The notes under the pieces: model-generated
What the model saw: only the letters and a program-made list of their open reading frames with translations
Told to the model about the DNA's origin: nothing
The model's database searches: none
Assembly: GCA_029265405.1 (NCBI GenBank)
Contig: JAJUJI010000002.1
Coordinates: forward strand, 124,001 to 188,000
Direction: 5' to 3'
Length of the DNA stretch: 64,000 nucleotides
Source: Clostridiales bacterium
GTDB taxonomy: Bacteria; Bacillota; Clostridia; Oscillospirales; Oscillospiraceae
Made by a program: the position numbers and the translations under genes
In this document: positions 19,197-28,089 of the stretch, piece by piece
Layout: each line of letters opens with the position of its first letter
Numbering within the stretch: position 1 is the first letter of the stretch

Positions 19197-20099
19197 TTAC
19201 GGTTCTTCGCGCGCCGCTCGGCATTGAGCCTGAGGCTTTTCAAGCGAAATCCTGCCTATCACTCCGCCGCGGAACTCGTCGAGCAGCACGGCGGACATGC
19301 GCTCGGTGTCCGCTTCGCCGCCGGAGGCAAGAAAGCCGCGCTTACGGGCTGCGGCCTGAAGCAGCTCCCAGCCCTTTTTTCCCTCGGTTTCCGCCAGCTT
19401 GTAGCGTGAGGCGAGGAGCGCAGGATAGTCGGCGCCGAGCCTTTCCATCAGCCTTGAGGCCAAAGCCTCCGTATCGACGACGGCGTCCCTGACCGCGCCG
19501 GTGAAGGCCAGGTTTTCGCCGATGAAGGGATCGTCAAACCTTGGCCATAGCACTCCGGGAGTGTCCAGCAGGTCCAGGCCGCTGTCCACGCTTATCCACA
19601 TTTTGCCTCTCGTTACGCCGGGCCTGTCGGCTACGGCGGCGGCCTTCTTTTTTGCCACCTTGTTGATAAAGGTGGATTTGCCTACGTTAGGTATCCCGAC
19701 CACCATGCACTTCAGGGTTTTCCTCACGCCCTTTTCGGCGCTTCGTTCAAGCTTTTCCCTCAAGGCCTCCCTGACGGCTGCGGAAAAGCCGCCGACGCCT
19801 TTTCCGCTCTTGCTGTCGGTTTCAAGCGCGAGAAGCCCGTTTTTGGAGAAGCTCTCCTTCCACAGCCTTGTGACGGCCGGATCGGCGAGATCGCAGCGGT
19901 TGAGTATGATGAGCCTGGGCTTAGAGCCTATTATCCCGTCCAGCGCCGGATTCCTGCTGGAAAGCGGTATCCTGGCGTCTATAAGCTCCGCGACGATATC
20001 TACCAGCTTTACGCTGTCCTCTATCATCCTCAGGGCTTTTTTCATATGCCCCGGGAACCACTGCACGCTGACGGAATCCCGCGTGTTATCCTTGTCCAT
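19197..20099 (-). CDS. rbgA: Ribosome biogenesis GTPase RbgA/YlqF
   Basis: 300 residues. A circularly permuted GTPase: the G4 motif (LNRCD) comes before G1 (GIPNVGKST) and G3 (LDTPG). The opening QWFPGHMKKAL is diagnostic of YlqF. Required for late 50S assembly in Bacillus. Overlaps the end of lepB by 14 bp, and precedes rnhB, as in many Firmicutes. Confidence 0.95.
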   Translation of the reverse strand: MDKDNTRDSVSVQWFPGHMKKALRMIEDSVKLVDIVAELIDARIPLSSRNPALDGIIGSKPRLIILNRCDLADPAVTRLWKESFSKNGLLALETDSKSGKGVGGFSAAVREALREKLERSAEKGVRKTLKCMVVGIPNVGKSTFINKVAKKKAAAVADRPGVTRGKMWISVDSGLDLLDTPGVLWPRFDDPFIGENLAFTGAVRDAVVDTEALASRLMERLGADYPALLASRYKLAETEGKKGWELLQAAARKRGFLASGGEADTERMSAVLLDEFRGGVIGRISLEKPQAQCRAAREEP

Positions 20100-20655
20100 G
20101 ATAGACCCTTCCGAAGGCCGACAGGGGCCAGAGCCTTAGATAGACCTTGCCGAGCACGCAGCGCTTGTCCACAAAGCCGACCTGGGAATCCCGGCTGTCC
20201 GTGCTGTGGTTGCGGTTGTCGCCCATGACGAATATATATCCCTCGGGCACCACTAGCGGGAACTGCATGTCAAAGGAACGGCGCGTAGGCTCGCTGATAT
20301 ACGGCTCGTCAAGCAGCTTGCCGTCGACCCAAACCTCTCCGGTGTTGAAATTAATGTCCACGGTCTGCCCCTCGGTGGCGATGACGCGCTTAACGAGAGG
20401 AATCTCGCTGAAGCTTTTTTTGGTAAGGACTATTATGTCTCCCTGCCTGGGCGTGTAAAAAAGCCCGGACATGAGCACCTTGTCCCTGTCGTTCAGCGTC
20501 GGTACCATGGAGGTGCCCTCTACGTCTATTATCCTGCCCAGAAAAACGAATATCAATATGCAGGCCACTATTGCGGTGACTATGCTTTCAAGCCAATCGT
20601 ATATTTCTATCCTGCCGCTGAGGCTCTTTTCGGGCGACTCGGTGTTTTCGTTCAT
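20086..20655 (-). CDS. lepB: Signal peptidase I
   Basis: 189 residues. One N-terminal membrane helix (about 24-43), catalytic Ser49 in GTSMVPTL, catalytic Lys89 in LVKRVIA, and the GDNRNHSTDSR box near the C terminus. Cleaves signal peptides outside the membrane. Placed between rplS and rbgA; a strong terminator lies between rplS and this gene, so it may have its own promoter or depend on readthrough. Confidence 0.95.
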   Translation of the reverse strand: MNENTESPEKSLSGRIEIYDWLESIVTAIVACILIFVFLGRIIDVEGTSMVPTLNDRDKVLMSGLFYTPRQGDIIVLTKKSFSEIPLVKRVIATEGQTVDINFNTGEVWVDGKLLDEPYISEPTRRSFDMQFPLVVPEGYIFVMGDNRNHSTDSRDSQVGFVDKRCVLGKVYLRLWPLSAFGRVYHGQG

Positions 20656-20677
20656 CCTTAACCATCCCTAAAACTAA

Positions 20678-20703
20678 AAGGGGGCGGATATCCTTGCCCC
20701 CTT
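20678..20703 (-). terminator. Intrinsic terminator after rplS
   Basis: Eight-bp stem AAGGGGGC / GCCCCCTT with a ten-base loop followed by TTAGTTTTAG on the minus strand, eight bp after the rplS stop. Confidence 0.8.
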
Positions 20704-20710
20704 CCGTTTG

Positions 20711-21052
20711 TCATAATTTTTCCCTGATCTTTGCCTGCTTGCCAACCCTGTCTCTGAGGTAGTAGAGCTTGGCGCGCCTAACCTTTCCTTTTCTGACAAT
20801 GTCGATGGAGACGATGTTGGGGGAGTTGATCGGGAAAACCTTTTCGCAGCCGACATTATATGAAATGCGGCGGACGGTGATGGTTTCGTTTATGCCGCCG
20901 TGCTTCCTTGCGATGATTATGCCTTCAAAGGCTTGAATCCTCTCGCGGTTGCCTTCCTTGACCTTGACCGAAACCCTGACCGTGTCGCCCACGTTTATCT
21001 CGGGCAGGTCCGGCTTGACATATTTTTCCGACAATGCTTTTACCAGATCCAT
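20711..21052 (-). CDS. rplS: 50S ribosomal protein L19
   Basis: 113 residues from [11 protein letters not shown], with [29 protein letters not shown] and [13 protein letters not shown], all characteristic of bL19, at the 30S-50S interface. GGAGG seven bases before the ATG fixes the start. Unusually it does not follow trmD, which is 40 kb away on the other strand; it has its own promoter and a folded leader. Confidence 0.96.
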   Translation of the reverse strand: MDLVKALSEKYVKPDLPEINVGDTVRVSVKVKEGNRERIQAFEGIIIARKHGGINETITVRRISYNVGCEKVFPINSPNIVSIDIVRKGKVRRAKLYYLRDRVGKQAKIREKL

Positions 21053-21076
21053 GAGCTTTCCTCCTTTCAGAGCAGG

Positions 21077-21143
21077 CGTTCGTACCGCTTTTGCGGCATA
21101 GGACCGCCCTTCTTTGCCGCCCGCATGGCAAAGCCAGCGAACG
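21077..21143 (-). promoter_or_regulatory. Structured 5' leader of rplS
   Basis: The leader between promoter and gene folds, on the minus strand, as an outer pairing CGTTCG/CGAACG (21143-21138 with 21082-21077) enclosing a 7-bp stem CTTTGCC/GGCAAAG and a CCGC-AAAA-GCGG hairpin. This three-stem plan just before the ribosome-binding site suggests autoregulation by L19, as known for other r-protein leaders. I did not match it to a specific Rfam family. Confidence 0.5.
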
Positions 21144-21203
21144 AGGCTTTTGCAAAACATACAAAATCCCGCCTCCGGCTTGCCAGGAACCGAAAGCTAT
21201 GGC

Positions 21204-21232
21204 ATTATAGCACAGCCCGGCCTACCATGCAA
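21204..21232 (-). promoter_or_regulatory. Sigma-A promoter of rplS
   Basis: Minus strand TTGCAT (21232-21227), 17-bp spacer, TATAAT (21209-21204), starting nine bp after the stop of the TIGR03936 gene. Predicted leader about 145 nt. Confidence 0.72.
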
Positions 21233-21240
21233 GAGGTTTC

Positions 21241-21903
21241 CTACCTAAAAAGCTCCTTATTTTTGTTGTAAATCTCTAGCCGCGTGCATTTGGCGAAATC
21301 GGGCTTCAGCTCCTCGCGCTCCTTAAGGGCGCTTATAAGATCGGAGGGATTGACAGCAGGCTCGAGGGCCGAAAAGAGCGCCGTCAGCCTTATCCGGAAG
21401 GCTTCCGCTTCCAAGGCCGTATCTGTTATATGAGGCCTGATGTCAAGCTCTGCAAGTCCTCTTTTTGTCTTTTTGCTTATAATTATAGGCCCGGATTTCA
21501 GAAAGCCCTCCAGCCTTGCGGCCTTTTCCGCGGTGTCGGCCGCGCCGTCGTATTGGAGCTCCACGGCGTACCGGGCAAAGCCGGCTTCGCCCGGCTTCAT
21601 TACCTGACCGGCGGCTTCCGTTATCCTGAGGCCCTCGGGCAGCACGCGGTTCAGCCTTTCCGCCATATCCGGGCAGGCTCCCTCTATTTCCGCGTCGAGA
21701 CGCTCGCAAACGCTCTCCATCCCAAGCTGCAGGGGCAGGACTATGGAAATATGTGGGTGCGGATTGAAGCCCTCGGTATGCTTTACGGGAATACCGGCTC
21801 TGATAAAGGCTCTCTGGAAGGTTCGCATAAGATCCAGATGGGAGAGGTATTTTGCCCTGCCTGTCTTTTCGAATCTGAAGCGGAATTTAAGCGCGCCGTT
21901 CAT
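21241..21903 (-). CDS. TIGR03936 family radical-SAM-associated protein (DUF2344)
   Basis: 220 residues from MNGALKFRFRFEKTGRAKYLSHLDLMRTF. The conserved KTGRAKYLSHLD and GFNPHP segments place it in DUF2344/TIGR03936, always found next to the TIGR03960 radical SAM protein. Role unknown, suspected in RNA or ribosome modification. ATG lies one base after the TIGR03960 stop. In most Clostridia the following genes are rng-rplU; here rplS follows. Confidence 0.88.
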   Translation of the reverse strand: MNGALKFRFRFEKTGRAKYLSHLDLMRTFQRAFIRAGIPVKHTEGFNPHPHISIVLPLQLGMESVCERLDAEIEGACPDMAERLNRVLPEGLRITEAAGQVMKPGEAGFARYAVELQYDGAADTAEKAARLEGFLKSGPIIISKKTKRGLAELDIRPHITDTALEAEAFRIRLTALFSALEPAVNPSDLISALKEREELKPDFAKCTRLEIYNKNKELFR

Positions 21904-21904
21904 G

Positions 21905-23767
21905 TCAGCGTACGCCCCCTTCCGCCGCCGCCTCGCAGAAGCCTCCGGCAAGCGCGTCTGCTCCGCAGCCCAGGCAGGCGTGCGCGCAATCGGGGCTGAC
22001 TTTCCCGGCCAAGGCCAGCTCGTATTGCCGCCTCAGGAAGGCTTTTGAAACCCCAGCGCTCAGGGTGTCCCAGGCAAGCGTCTCGCTTTCGCCCTTTTCC
22101 CTCAGAGCGTAAAAGCCGGGGTCTATCCCGTGCTTTTCAAAGGCGGAAAGCCATGCCTTGAAATCAAAATATTCGTCCCAGGCCTTCAGCCCGCCGGAGC
22201 TTTTCTGCACCTCCTCCAGCGCGGGGCCCAGCCGCCTGTCTCCCAGGGCAAGGACAGCTTCTATAAAGCTGGTTTCCGGGCTGTGCCAATTAAAGACGAT
22301 GGACCTGTTCTTCAAGGCCTGCCTGAGCAGACCCTGCTTTCTCCGGAATTCATCCATCGCATTCTGAGCGCACCACTGAAAGGGCGTCATGGGCTTAGGA
22401 ACAAAGCAGGAGGCGCTGACGGTTATCCTTACTCCCCTTGCCCTGTTGGAAGACGCCTTCCTCCAGGCTTCATATACCTTGTTTGCCAGGGCCGCTATGG
22501 CCAGCACGTCCTCGTCTGTTTCTGTGGGAAGGCCCAGCATGAAGTAAAGCTTGACCGCATTCCAACCTCCCTCGAAGGCAGTGGCGCAGGAATTCAGGAT
22601 ATCCTCCTCGGTAACGTTCTTGTTTATAACGTCACGAAGGCGCTGAGAACCCGCCTCCGGCGCGAAGGTCAGCCCGCTTTTGCGAACCTTCTGCACCCTT
22701 TTCATCAGCTCCATCGAAAAGTTGTCGGCTCTCAACGAGGGCAGCGAAAGGCTTGCCTTTCTCGGCTCGCACCAGTTGAGGAGCCCGTCGCACAGCTCGG
22801 CCAGCTTCCCGTAATCGCTTGTGCTGAGGGATGAAAGGCTGATTTCCTCATAGCCGGAATGCCGAAGGGCTTCGATACCCTGCCTGACAAGCGTTTCCGG
22901 CTTTTTGGAGCGAACCGGCCTGTATACGTAGCCCGCCTGGCAGAAGCGGCAGCCTCTTATGCAGCCCCTGAACAGCTCCAGCACCGTCCTGTCGTGCACT
23001 ATCTCAGTTGACGGAACCAGCGTTTCGACCGGGAAAAAAGAGCTGTCAAGGTCTTTTACTATGCGCTTTGCAACTGTCTTTCTTGCGCCCGCGGCGGGTA
23101 TAATTTCCGAAAGAACGCCGCTTTGGCTATCATACTTATGCTTATACAGCGAAGGAACGTATACTCCTTCTATCCCGGCGGCTTCCGCAAGGAATCTTGC
23201 TTTACCCCACCCTTCCCTCTTGGCCATCCTGTAAAGCTCAACCACTTGTGCATCGGCTTCCTCGCCCTCGCCTATTACCGCAAGATCGATAAAATCCGCC
23301 AAAGGCTCCGGATTGAACATGCAGGTACCGCCGGCGAATACAAGAGGCGTCAGCTCCTTCCTATCGACGCTTTTAAGGGGAAGGCCGGCAAGCGCCAGCA
23401 TTTCCAGCATGCCGATATACGACAACTCATAACCCACCGAAAAGCCTATGATATCGAAGCTTTTTATTGGGTCGCCGCTCTCGAGGGCATATAGAGGAAT
23501 GCCCTCCTCCTTCATTTTTGCGGCCATATCGCGCCAAGGCTCGAAGGCTCTCTCGCACCAGACGCCATTCATCGAGTTCAGCACTCCGTAAAGTATGCGC
23601 AGACCCAGGTTAGACATGCCTATCTCATAAATGTCCGGAAAGCACAACGCAAATCTTACGTCAACATCAGCTTTATTTTTTATTATCTGCCCGTATTCGC
23701 CGCCCACATATCTGGCGGGCTTTTGAACCTCGGGCAGTATCCTCTCAAGTCTTTGCGAAAAATCCAT
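21905..23767 (-). CDS. TIGR03960 family B12-binding radical SAM protein
   Basis: 620 residues. N-terminal B12-binding-like domain (about 30-200; FALCFPDIYEIGMSNLG), then a radical SAM domain whose 4Fe-4S ligands are in GCIRGCRFCQAGY (about residue 265-275). The substrate is unknown. Three ATGs occur within five codons; the last (23767) has GGAG at proper distance, the first (23779) does not. Adjacent to a SpoIVFB-like protease and its TIGR03936 partner, the usual clostridial cluster. Confidence 0.9.
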   Translation of the reverse strand: MDFSQRLERILPEVQKPARYVGGEYGQIIKNKADVDVRFALCFPDIYEIGMSNLGLRILYGVLNSMNGVWCERAFEPWRDMAAKMKEEGIPLYALESGDPIKSFDIIGFSVGYELSYIGMLEMLALAGLPLKSVDRKELTPLVFAGGTCMFNPEPLADFIDLAVIGEGEEADAQVVELYRMAKREGWGKARFLAEAAGIEGVYVPSLYKHKYDSQSGVLSEIIPAAGARKTVAKRIVKDLDSSFFPVETLVPSTEIVHDRTVLELFRGCIRGCRFCQAGYVYRPVRSKKPETLVRQGIEALRHSGYEEISLSSLSTSDYGKLAELCDGLLNWCEPRKASLSLPSLRADNFSMELMKRVQKVRKSGLTFAPEAGSQRLRDVINKNVTEEDILNSCATAFEGGWNAVKLYFMLGLPTETDEDVLAIAALANKVYEAWRKASSNRARGVRITVSASCFVPKPMTPFQWCAQNAMDEFRRKQGLLRQALKNRSIVFNWHSPETSFIEAVLALGDRRLGPALEEVQKSSGGLKAWDEYFDFKAWLSAFEKHGIDPGFYALREKGESETLAWDTLSAGVSKAFLRRQYELALAGKVSPDCAHACLGCGADALAGGFCEAAAEGGVR

Positions 23768-23838
23768 CATTAGCTCCATTTAATTCGATGCGGCTGCCGT
23801 TTAAGCGTCGCATTTTTACTTTGTATTTTCGTTTAATA

Positions 23839-24390
23839 TTACAACAAATCTTTTGCCAAATCAATAAGCAGACATACTGAGATAAGGCAGAGCATGAGAT
23901 TGAAGCTTAGAAAGCTCAATATAAAGAGAGTAAGGCTGACGGCGCAGCTTGAAAGGCACAGCACCCTGTCGGCGGCGGACAGGCCGAAAAAAAACGCGCA
24001 CAGGCTGTGCGCCGCCGCGCCGCCGTCCAGGCCCGAAGCCGGGAGCAGGTTGAGCGCCGACAGCGCGAGGCTTGCCGACGCGCAGCTTTTGTCGAAGGGA
24101 AGGATAAGAAGATAAAACAGCAGGCCCGCCGCCGGACCGGCCAAGGCGGAGGCCGCCGTTTCCCAATAGGCGCCGCCGGACGACCGGCATATGCAGGCCC
24201 CTGTAGCCCCAAGCCTGACTTTATCGACTTTGACGCCCGTCAAGGCCAGCGCTGCCAGGTGGCCCAGCTCGTGAATGAGCGCGGCGGCTAAGACGGCGCC
24301 AAGCATCCTGGCGCCCAGCAGCAGGTACAAAAGCGAGAGCATTATCGCAAAGCCGCCGCCGAGCTCTATTTTTATGCGTTCCTCCGACAT
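23839..24390 (-). CDS. SpoIVFB-like M50 intramembrane zinc protease
   Basis: 183 residues, mostly hydrophobic with about five or six membrane helices. The zinc motif HELGH is at residues 40-44 and the third ligand in NLLPASGLDGG at about 114-124. SpoIVFB activates sigma-K during sporulation; site-2 protease family members cleave within membranes. Whether this is the sporulation enzyme or a housekeeping paralogue is not decided by sequence alone; its place before TIGR03960 matches spoIVFB in other Clostridia. It lacks a CBS domain. Confidence 0.85.
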   Translation of the reverse strand: MSEERIKIELGGGFAIMLSLLYLLLGARMLGAVLAAALIHELGHLAALALTGVKVDKVRLGATGACICRSSGGAYWETAASALAGPAAGLLFYLLILPFDKSCASASLALSALNLLPASGLDGGAAAHSLCAFFFGLSAADRVLCLSSCAVSLTLFILSFLSFNLMLCLISVCLLIDLAKDLL

Positions 24391-24395
24391 AGGGT

Positions 24396-24424
24396 TTGAC
24401 TTGCCTTCCTTTTGATATTATACT
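24396..24424 (+). promoter_or_regulatory. Strong sigma-A promoter of the xer-MBOAT operon
   Basis: TTGACT (24396-24401), exactly 17 bp, TATACT (24419-24424), 62 bp before the recombinase ATG. It starts only six bp from the start codon of the divergent M50 gene. Confidence 0.75.
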
Positions 24425-24486
24425 GTATGCTGATTTAAGTAAGCGCCGGTTTATCCGCTTTTCTTTAACAACAACGGGAGCGTGTT

Positions 24487-25512
24487 ATGGACTACAGATG
24501 CGAGGCTCCGGATATCGTCAAGGAATTTCTTTCTTATCACGAGGTGGTCAAGGGCCACTCAGCAAAAACGGTGGACGAGTATTATCTTGACATACGGGTG
24601 TTTCTCCGTTTCTTGAAGAAAAAGAGAGGGCTTGCGCCGTCCGGACTTCCTTTTGACGAGATACCCGTCGGCGACATAGGCCTTGATTTCCTCGCAAGCG
24701 TAACTAAAACAGACATATACGATTTCATGACCTTTCTCTCAAGGGACAGGGTAAAGCGCACGGGGAACGGCGGCTTCGGCCTGACGGCGGCTTCAAGGGC
24801 TCGAAAGCTCGCTGCCTTGAAATCCCTTTATAAATATCTTACGGTCAAAACGGGAAAGCTCAGCGTCAACCCCCTGGACAATTTTGACCCGCCGAGGCTG
24901 AAGAAGGCTCTGCCAAAATACCTGACGCTGGAGGAAAGCAAGGCCCTGCTGAGCAGAGTCGGCGGCAGGAACGTCGTACGCGACAGGTGCATACTGACGG
25001 TATTTTTAAATTGCGGGCTTCGCATTTCCGAGCTGGTAGGGCTGAACCTCAGCGATATAAAGGCCGATTCGCTGAGGATACTGGGCAAGGGCAATAAGGA
25101 GAGGGTCGTATATTTCAACGACGCGACGGCTGAGGCCATAAACGAGTATTTGAAAATAAGAAAAGAGGCCGGAGCCGGGGAGCCCGCGCTTTTTCTGTCC
25201 GAGCAGAAGCGGCGCATAGCCTCGGCGACAGTGCACAGGCTCGTTAAGCGGCACCTTGGTGAAGCGGGGCTTGACAGCGCCGCCTATTCCGCCCATAAGC
25301 TCCGCCACACGGCCGCCACGCTCCTGCTGAAAAACGGAGTCGATTTGAAGGTATTGCAGCAGCTTTTGGGCCACGAGCACCTGAATACCACCGAAATATA
25401 TACTCATGTCGAAAGCACCGATTTGAAAATAGCCGCCGCGGCCAATCCGCTGGCGCGCTTCAAGCCCGGCTCGGACGACAAAAACTCACCTGTAAAAAAG
25501 GAAAAGCGCTGA
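24487..25512 (+). CDS. Tyrosine recombinase, XerC/XerD family
   Basis: 341 residues: a SAM-like N-terminal domain (about 8-115) and a catalytic domain with Arg179 (CGLRISEL), a Lys in GKGNKERVV, H270-x-x-R273 (HKLRHT), H296 (GHEHLN) and the nucleophile Y305. All catalytic residues are present, so active. It most resembles chromosome-dimer-resolution recombinases rather than phage integrases, and no attachment-site repeat flanks it. GGGAG six bases before the ATG supports the start. It is the first gene of the operon and overlaps the MBOAT gene by one base. The C-terminal Lys-rich tail (KKEKR) is extra. Confidence 0.9.
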   Translation: MDYRCEAPDIVKEFLSYHEVVKGHSAKTVDEYYLDIRVFLRFLKKKRGLAPSGLPFDEIPVGDIGLDFLASVTKTDIYDFMTFLSRDRVKRTGNGGFGLTAASRARKLAALKSLYKYLTVKTGKLSVNPLDNFDPPRLKKALPKYLTLEESKALLSRVGGRNVVRDRCILTVFLNCGLRISELVGLNLSDIKADSLRILGKGNKERVVYFNDATAEAINEYLKIRKEAGAGEPALFLSEQKRRIASATVHRLVKRHLGEAGLDSAAYSAHKLRHTAATLLLKNGVDLKVLQQLLGHEHLNTTEIYTHVESTDLKIAAAANPLARFKPGSDDKNSPVKKEKR

Positions 25513-26909
25513 TGGTTTTCTCCAGTATCCTGTTCATATTCATTTACCTGCCGGCGACGCTGGCAGCGTATTATATTATACCCTCCAAATGGCGCAACGC
25601 TTGGCTCTTTTTTGTAAACCTCGTCTTTTACGGCTGGGGCGAGCCGGTATATATACTGCTGATGGTATTTTCGATAGCCTTCAACTATATATCCGGCCTT
25701 CTTGTTGAAAGGTACAGGCATGCCGAGAAAAAATGCCGGGCGGCGCTGGTTGTCTGCGTCGCCGTAAACCTATCCATGCTGTTTTTTTTCAAATATTATG
25801 ATTTTTTTGCCGCCAATCTTGGAAGGCTGCCCTTCCTTTCATTTATTAAGCCGCTGGGCCTTTCGCTGCCGATAGGCATCTCCTTTTATACCTTCCAGAC
25901 CATGTCCTATCCCATAGACGTATACAGAGGCGATGCGAAGGTCCAAAGAAATTTTATCAATTTCGGCACCTTTGTAGCTCTCTTTCCCCAGCTTATAGCG
26001 GGCCCCATAGTCAGATACAAGGATATAGCCCAGCAGCTTGAGGGGCGCAGGGAGAACGCAGACCAGTTTGCTTCCGGGATTTGCCGCTTTTCAGCGGGTC
26101 TTGCCAAAAAGGTGCTGCTGGCCAACGGCATAGGGGCGTTGTGGGATGTTTTCAAGGCAGCCGAGCCCTCGAGCCTTTCGGCGGCCTCAGCCTGGCTGGG
26201 AGCGATAGCCTTTTCCTTTCAGATTTATTTTGATTTTTCAGGCTACTCGGACATGGCCATAGGACTGGGGCGCATGATGGGTTTCGAGTTCCTGGAAAAC
26301 TTCAACTACCCGTATATATCCAGAAGCGTCACGGAGTTTTGGCGGCGCTGGCATATATCCCTTGGCACCTGGTTCAGGGACTATGTCTATATCCCGCTGG
26401 GAGGAAACCGCCGCGGCTTGAAAAGGCAGTTTCTTAATATTTTCATAGTCTGGGCGCTGACGGGCTTTTGGCACGGAGCAAGCTGGAATTTTTTGCTGTG
26501 GGGCGTTTACTACGCAGCGCTGCTGATTGTCGAAAAAGCCTTCCTGCTGAGAATGCTCGAAAAGGCTCCGGGAGCCGTCGGCCGCGCATATACGCTTTTT
26601 GCCGTAGTTATCGGCTGGGTGCTCTTTTCCGTTGAGGACCTGCCGTCGACCATTGCTTACCTTTCGGCGATGTTCGGCGGAGGCGGCGGACTGCTGTCAT
26701 CGGATTTTCTGTATTATCTCAGGAATTACGGGGCAATGCTGCTTATATTGGCGGCGGCCTCCACTCCCCTGCCGAAGCGGCTGCTTGAAAGGCTGCCCGT
26801 TAAACTGAAGTACTTCGCCGTACCCGCTCTGGCGGCGGTATCCCTCCTGCTCTGCACCGCCTATCTTGTAGACGGCACATACAATCCCTTCCTCTATTTC
26901 CGCTTCTGA
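25512..26909 (+). CDS. MBOAT-family O-acyltransferase (AlgI/DltB-like)
   Basis: 465 residues, about ten membrane helices. Family signatures: FYTFQTMSYPIDVYRG, IAGPIVRY, the FWRRWHISLGTWFRDYVYIPLGG block and the catalytic-His region TGFWHGASWNF. Such proteins pass acyl groups across the membrane onto extracellular polysaccharide or teichoic acid. Start codon shares one base with the recombinase stop (TGATGG), so translation is coupled. The next gene encodes a DHHW protein, the usual extracellular acyl-transfer partner. The acceptor polymer is unknown. Confidence 0.93.
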   Translation: MVFSSILFIFIYLPATLAAYYIIPSKWRNAWLFFVNLVFYGWGEPVYILLMVFSIAFNYISGLLVERYRHAEKKCRAALVVCVAVNLSMLFFFKYYDFFAANLGRLPFLSFIKPLGLSLPIGISFYTFQTMSYPIDVYRGDAKVQRNFINFGTFVALFPQLIAGPIVRYKDIAQQLEGRRENADQFASGICRFSAGLAKKVLLANGIGALWDVFKAAEPSSLSAASAWLGAIAFSFQIYFDFSGYSDMAIGLGRMMGFEFLENFNYPYISRSVTEFWRRWHISLGTWFRDYVYIPLGGNRRGLKRQFLNIFIVWALTGFWHGASWNFLLWGVYYAALLIVEKAFLLRMLEKAPGAVGRAYTLFAVVIGWVLFSVEDLPSTIAYLSAMFGGGGGLLSSDFLYYLRNYGAMLLILAAASTPLPKRLLERLPVKLKYFAVPALAAVSLLLCTAYLVDGTYNPFLYFRF

Positions 26910-26947
26910 GGACCATGGCATAATCAAATACGGAAGGTACAATTTTA

Positions 26948-28072
26948 ATGAACAAAACCGGAACAAAAGCGCTGCTGATTGTTTTTATTTGCTATATCTC
27001 GCTGTTTTCCCTATTGTTTTGGCTAGCCCCGGACAGGGCGTATTCCGAACAGGAAAACAGGTATCTGAAAAAGCTGCCCTCCTTTAATTTCAAGGCCCTC
27101 TTCGACGGAAGCTTTACAAAGGATTTTGAAAGCTATACCGCCGACCAGTTCCCCTTTCGCGACGCGTGGGTAGGTATGAAGGCCCGAACAGAAGCGGCGC
27201 TGGGCAAAACGGAAAACAACGGGGTGTTCCTCTGTTCGGAGGATACGCTCATATCCCGCTTTGCGGAGCCGGACATGGAGCTTGTGGACGAAAATATAAG
27301 CGCCGTGCTCGCCCTGGCCGGGAATACCGAGGCGCGGCTCTGCCTTGCGCTGATTCCTACGGCGGCCGCCGTATGGGATTACAGGCTGCCGAAAAACGCC
27401 GACACCTGCGACCAGAAGGCGCTGATAGACTATATTTACTCGCGCTGCTCCGGCATAGCCACGGCCGACATCTACTCGGCCCTGAGAGCGCATAAGGAGG
27501 AATACGTCTACTACCGGACCGACCACCACTGGACGACTTTGGGCGCCTATTACGGCTATGCTGCTCTTGCAGAGGCTCTGGGGCTTGAGCCGGAGGCTAT
27601 GTCGGCTTTCGAGCCTGAAACCGTCACCGAGAGCTTTTACGGCACAGCCTATTCCTCCTCAGGGGCGTACTGGGTCAGGCCTGACAGCATCCAAGTTTTC
27701 GTGCCCGCCGAGGGCGTGACGGTTACGAATTACCCGAAGGGCAAGGCAGTGCCCGGCGCCGTTTACGACTATGGCTTCCTTGAAAAAAAGGATAAGTACG
27801 CCATGTTTTTCGGCGGAAACACTCCCCGCCTCGTGATAAAAACCGCTTGCGGGCAGGGCGGCAAGGTCCTCCTGCTTCGGGATTCATATGCCGACAGCAT
27901 GGCGCCTTTCCTTTTCGGCAGCTTTTCAGAAATCCATATGCTCGACCTTCGCTACTATAAGTCCAGCGTGACAGATTATATCAGAGAAAACGATATAGAT
28001 ACCGTGATAATATCCTACGGGCTGAGCAATTTTGCCACCGACGCTTCCGTATTCCTGATGGGCATTTCATGA
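26948..28072 (+). CDS. DHHW-motif (AlgX/AlgJ-like) cell-surface protein
   Basis: 374 residues. A single N-terminal membrane anchor (about 8-28) then an extracellular SGNH-hydrolase-like domain: GVFLCSEDTLI near 95, the TDHHWTTLGA motif near 195 and the LLLRDSYADSM segment with the nucleophile Ser near 315. AlgX/AlgJ-type proteins take the acyl group from MBOAT partners and O-acetylate exopolysaccharide. 38 bp after the MBOAT gene. All expected catalytic residues appear present. Confidence 0.9.
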   Translation: MNKTGTKALLIVFICYISLFSLLFWLAPDRAYSEQENRYLKKLPSFNFKALFDGSFTKDFESYTADQFPFRDAWVGMKARTEAALGKTENNGVFLCSEDTLISRFAEPDMELVDENISAVLALAGNTEARLCLALIPTAAAVWDYRLPKNADTCDQKALIDYIYSRCSGIATADIYSALRAHKEEYVYYRTDHHWTTLGAYYGYAALAEALGLEPEAMSAFEPETVTESFYGTAYSSSGAYWVRPDSIQVFVPAEGVTVTNYPKGKAVPGAVYDYGFLEKKDKYAMFFGGNTPRLVIKTACGQGGKVLLLRDSYADSMAPFLFGSFSEIHMLDLRYYKSSVTDYIRENDIDTVIISYGLSNFATDASVFLMGIS

Positions 28073-28089
28073 ATTGAGGGTTAATCGAT

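Noticed and set aside
24487-25512. Phage integrase or mobile-element hallmark
   Set aside because: The recombinase resembles XerC/D, sits in an operon with metabolic genes, and no attachment-site repeat, tRNA or phage gene lies nearby.
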